Source: Acidovorax sp. DW039
Lineage (GTDB): Bacteria; Pseudomonadota; Gammaproteobacteria; Burkholderiales; Burkholderiaceae_C
Direction of reading: 5' to 3'
Length of the DNA: 64,000 nt
Assembly: GCF_037101375.1 (NCBI RefSeq)
Contig: NZ_AP029019.1
Span: 2,356,001-2,420,000, forward strand
The notes below the pieces were generated by a model. That model did no database searches, was not told the DNA's origin, and saw only the letters and a list, made by a program, of their open reading frames with translations. Positions 61,489-64,000 of this stretch are shown one piece after another; the stretch's first letter is position 1, and each line of letters starts with the position of its first letter. A program made the translations under genes and the position numbers.

Positions 61489-62808
61489 ATGAAACTCAAT
61501 CGTCTGACCACGATGGTCATTGTGGCCATGGTTTTGGGGGTCGTTGTGGGATACGCGTGCCACGCGTGGGCACCTACCCCTGAGGCAGCCAAGGAAATTG
61601 CAGGCTATTTCGGCCTGCTCACCGACATCTTCCTGCGCATGATCAAGATGATCATCGCGCCCTTGGTGTTTGCCACCTTGGCAGCAGGCATGGCCAGCAT
61701 GGGAGACTCCCGCACTGTCGGCCGCATTGGCACGCGCGCCGTGGCATGGTTCATGGGGGCATCGCTGATTTCGCTGGCTTTGGGTCTGGTCATCGCCAAC
61801 GTGACGCAACCCGGCAGCGGGCTGACCATCCCATTGCCCGAAGTGGGGGCCTCAACCCAGCTCAAGACGGGTGCCCTGAATCTGCGTGACTTCATAGCGC
61901 AGGTGTTCCCCAAGAGCATCGTGGAGTCCATGGCCAACAACGCCATCCTGCAGATTCTGGTGTTTTCTTTGTTCTTTGGTCTGGCTCTGGGGCATCTGCA
62001 CAATCAGGCCGCTCGCACATTGGTCGCCACACTGGACGAGGTAGTGCACGTCATGCTGAAGGTGACGGACTATGTGATGCGCTTTGCCCCGGTAGGTGTG
62101 TTCGGTGCGGTTGCTGGTGCCATCACCACGCAGGGCCTGGGCATGCTGGGGGTGTTTGGCCGTTTCATGCTCAGCTTCTATCTGGCACTTGCGGCGCTGT
62201 GGGTCGTGCTGATATTTGCGGGCTACATCGTTCTGGGGCGTGATGTGTTTCGCTTGCTCAAGCTCATTCGCACCCCCATGCTGATTGGCTTCTCTACCGC
62301 GAGCAGTGAATCGGTGTACCCCAAGTTGATGGAGCAGCTGGAGAAGTTCGGCATCAAGCCCAAGGTGACAGGCTTTGTGCTGCCACTGGGCTATTCGTTC
62401 AACCTCGACGGCTCCATGATCTACACCACCTTTGCGGCCATCTTCATTGCCCAGGCGTACGGCATTGACATGCCTTTGTCCGCCCAGATCACCATGCTGC
62501 TGGTGCTGATGGTGTCCAGCAAGGGTATTGCAGGCGTGCCGCGTGCGTCACTGGTAGTGGTGGCAGCGGTGTTGCCGATGTTCCACCTGCCTGAGGCTGG
62601 CGTGCTGCTGATTCTGGGTATCGATCACTTCCTGGACATGGGGCGTACCCTGACCAATGTGATGGGTAACGCCATTGCGACTGCGGTGGTGGCTAAGTGG
62701 GAAGGAGCGGTGGACCCCGTGCCTGACGCACTGGCCGAGCGCGAAGAAATGATTCCCGCGCCTGGCGACGATGAGGCGGCACAACCCGCTGCCCAGCCCG
62801 CTGCGTAA
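61489..62808 (+). CDS. dctA: Dicarboxylate/amino acid:cation symporter (DAACS; probably C4-dicarboxylate)
   Basis: ATG 61489 (MKLNRLTTMVIVAMVLGVVV) gives 439 residues; the frame opens at 61411 but the start region there holds a hairpin. Family motifs are FLRMIKMIIAPLVFATLAAG, STASSESVYPKLMEQL (serine-rich hairpin), YSFNLDGSMIYTTFAAIFIA (NMDGT-like) and DMGRTLTNVMGNAIATAVVAK. The downstream kinase is DctB-like, which favours C4-dicarboxylate uptake (DctA); the GNAIAT ending also resembles DctA more than glutamate carriers, whereas AGVPRASLVVVAA resembles the GltP branch. The C-terminus is an acidic, Ala/Pro-rich extension. A terminator follows. Confidence 0.85.
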   Translation: MKLNRLTTMVIVAMVLGVVVGYACHAWAPTPEAAKEIAGYFGLLTDIFLRMIKMIIAPLVFATLAAGMASMGDSRTVGRIGTRAVAWFMGASLISLALGLVIANVTQPGSGLTIPLPEVGASTQLKTGALNLRDFIAQVFPKSIVESMANNAILQILVFSLFFGLALGHLHNQAARTLVATLDEVVHVMLKVTDYVMRFAPVGVFGAVAGAITTQGLGMLGVFGRFMLSFYLALAALWVVLIFAGYIVLGRDVFRLLKLIRTPMLIGFSTASSESVYPKLMEQLEKFGIKPKVTGFVLPLGYSFNLDGSMIYTTFAAIFIAQAYGIDMPLSAQITMLLVLMVSSKGIAGVPRASLVVVAAVLPMFHLPEAGVLLILGIDHFLDMGRTLTNVMGNAIATAVVAKWEGAVDPVPDALAEREEMIPAPGDDEAAQPAAQPAA

Positions 62809-62863
62809 GGCGTCATCTGAGCGCAGGCGGCAATGCGCAGTCTGGCTGACACAATGCTGCAAG

Positions 62864-62892
62864 AAGGCTGGTTCGCTCCAGCCTTTTTGTTT
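62864..62892 (+). terminator. Terminator of the symporter gene
   Basis: AAGGCTGG (62864-62871) and CCAGCCTT (62878-62885) pair around TTCGCT, followed by TTTGTTTT. Confidence 0.88.
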
Positions 62893-63009
62893 TGAGATGG
62901 ACGGAGTGGTTTGCCGCATCCATTTCATGCGAGAGCGATTGCTGACCTTTGCACGGCTCACAGACACGTCCAGGCTCAGCCATGCGCTGCTAACATCAAA
63001 TCCATTGCC

Positions 63010-64000
63010 ATGCCTTCCCCTCGATCCTTGCGCCGCGTGACCGTACTGCTCCTGTTGGGGGCCGTATTGCTGAGCGGTTTCATCGCTTACGCGCTGGCGC
63101 AGCGCATGGGGCAGGCGCAGATCCAGGCCACTGGCTTGCACAGGCTGGAGCTTTATACGGCGAGCCTGCAGCGTGAGATCAGCAAGTTTGCCTTTCTGCC
63201 GGGCACGCTGGAGCTGCAGAAAGACGTGGTGAACCTGCTCACCGCATCGGCAGATTCCGTACCGCGCCGCCATGTGGAGGGCGTCAATGCTTATCTGGAG
63301 CAGCTCAACGACCGCGCGGGCACGCTGTCCATCTACCTCATCAATCTGGATGGCCGGGTGGTTGCCACCAGCAACTGGCGCAGGCCCGACAGCTTCATGG
63401 GGGAAGACCTGCGCTTCCGCGCCTACTTTCGCGATGCGCTAAGCACCGGGGCGGGGCGGTTGTTTGGCATTGGCACCACGCGGGGGGAGCCAGGTTATTA
63501 CCTGGCTTCTGCCTTGCTGGATGGCAGCCGCACTGTGGGGGTTGCAGTCACCAAAGTCAGCCTGGATCAACTGGAGCAATCCTGGTCTACGGTAGAGGCC
63601 CCTGTCATCGTGAGCGACGAGAACGGCGTGGTGATTCTCAGCTCGGTCCCAGACTGGAAATTCACCGCCCTCAAGCCGCTGGACGAGGGCACGCGCAAGG
63701 CGTTTGACCAAACCTTGCAATACAACCGCCGCGCTCTCAAGCCACTGGACATGCGTGTGCTCAGTGATCTGGACCAGGGCGCTCGGGTGGTGCGAGTGGC
63801 CCGTGAGGGCACCGAGATGGCCTCGGTCTATCCGGTGACTGGCCGTTTTCTCACCCAGTCCCGTGCGTTGCCGGGCACGCCCTGGACGTTGACGGTCTTC
63901 TCTCACCTGGCCCGCGCAGATGAGGCCGCGCAGAGCTACGCGTTGATTGCCACCATTGGTGCTGCATTTCTGGCCTTGCTGGCCTTCATGCTCAATGAGC
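63010..64000 (+). CDS. dctB: DctB-like sensor histidine kinase, N-terminal part (truncated by window)
   Basis: The open frame starts at ATG 63010 and runs off the right edge; 330 codons are visible. TM1 is at about residues 10-30 (VTVLLLLGAVLLSGFIAYAL). The periplasmic dCache-like region (~35-308) has LNDRAGTLSIYLINLDGRVV, ATSNWRRPDSFMGEDLRFRAYFRDA and GVAVTKVSLDQLE. TM2 begins near 311 (ALIATIGAAFLALLAFML). RxYF-type residues (RAYFRDAL) are typical of DctB, which senses C4-dicarboxylates and phosphorylates DctD to activate dctA through sigma-54. The kinase core lies outside. Context with the symporter supports the call. Confidence 0.8.
   Translation, partial: MPSPRSLRRVTVLLLLGAVLLSGFIAYALAQRMGQAQIQATGLHRLELYTASLQREISKFAFLPGTLELQKDVVNLLTASADSVPRRHVEGVNAYLEQLNDRAGTLSIYLINLDGRVVATSNWRRPDSFMGEDLRFRAYFRDALSTGAGRLFGIGTTRGEPGYYLASALLDGSRTVGVAVTKVSLDQLEQSWSTVEAPVIVSDENGVVILSSVPDWKFTALKPLDEGTRKAFDQTLQYNRRALKPLDMRVLSDLDQGARVVRVAREGTEMASVYPVTGRFLTQSRALPGTPWTLTVFSHLARADEAAQSYALIATIGAAFLALLAFMLNE

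Overview
The window is a GC-rich chromosomal segment of a betaproteobacterium, most likely of the family Comamonadaceae (Acidovorax-like). This is inferred from the gene content (sbp-cysTWA, sucAB-lpdA followed by zapE, clpS-clpA, HrpA, fused AAK+GNAT ArgA), from CACAAT-type -10 boxes, and from a dispersed palindromic repeat built around AGCTGCTTGCGC that I associate with Comamonadaceae. I see no phage, integrase, transposase, rRNA, intact tRNA or CRISPR array. The window is nearly all core genome with some accessory resistance and signalling genes. Both ends cut genes: a DUF1566-like C-terminus at the left and a DctB-like sensor kinase at the right.

Layout. 0-9.8 kb: CPA2 antiporter, a long palindromic element, an HD-like hypothetical, an orphan MetQ-like binding protein, a GGDEF-EAL protein, a divergent azoR/LysR pair around a perfect 16-bp operator, and an HDOD protein. 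10-13.4 kb: a mosaic chemoreceptor, a 1-Cys peroxiredoxin and a serine hydrolase. 13.6-18.2 kb: the sulfate importer sbp-cysT-cysW-cysA, then dsbB. 18.3-21.8 kb: trhO with an overlapping GST, and a GAF/HD-GYP protein. 21.9-29.2 kb: a tripartite RND efflux operon bracketed by two TetR regulators. 29.3-31.3 kb: an AmpR-type LysR divergent from a Tat-type class A beta-lactamase. 31.3-37.5 kb: argA, a small basic protein behind an attenuator-like leader, and hrpA. 37.5-42.6 kb: small hypotheticals, a CBS protein, an acyl-CoA ligase, a PilZ protein and an AI-2E transporter. 42.7-51.4 kb: sucA-sucB-lpdA, zapE, a coiled-coil periplasmic protein, a decayed tRNA-Gly-like sequence and a PP2C phosphatase. 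51.6-61 kb: DinG/YoaA helicase, bamD, dnaE and clpS-clpA. 61.3-64 kb: a small ORF, a dicarboxylate symporter and dctB.

Links between genes. Sulfur: the MetQ-like gene (3.5 kb) and sbp (13.6 kb) share an identical 18-nt upstream motif overlapping a plausible -35, suggesting one regulator (CysB-like) for both. Cyclic di-GMP: GGDEF-EAL, HD-GYP and PilZ genes lie within 36 kb. Drug resistance: RND pump and inducible-type beta-lactamase are adjacent.

The best candidates for undescribed biology are three. (1) The leader at 33.08-33.33 kb on the minus strand: promoter, 9-codon ORF with a perfect Shine-Dalgarno, hairpin, then a terminator whose 3' arm is perfectly complementary to the hairpin loop, all ahead of an 81-aa basic protein. 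(2) A seven-copy repeat family, two copies of which are read in frame inside dsbB and hrpA and one of which has become a 19-bp perfect terminator stem. (3) The tRNA-Gly-like sequence at 50.5 kb.
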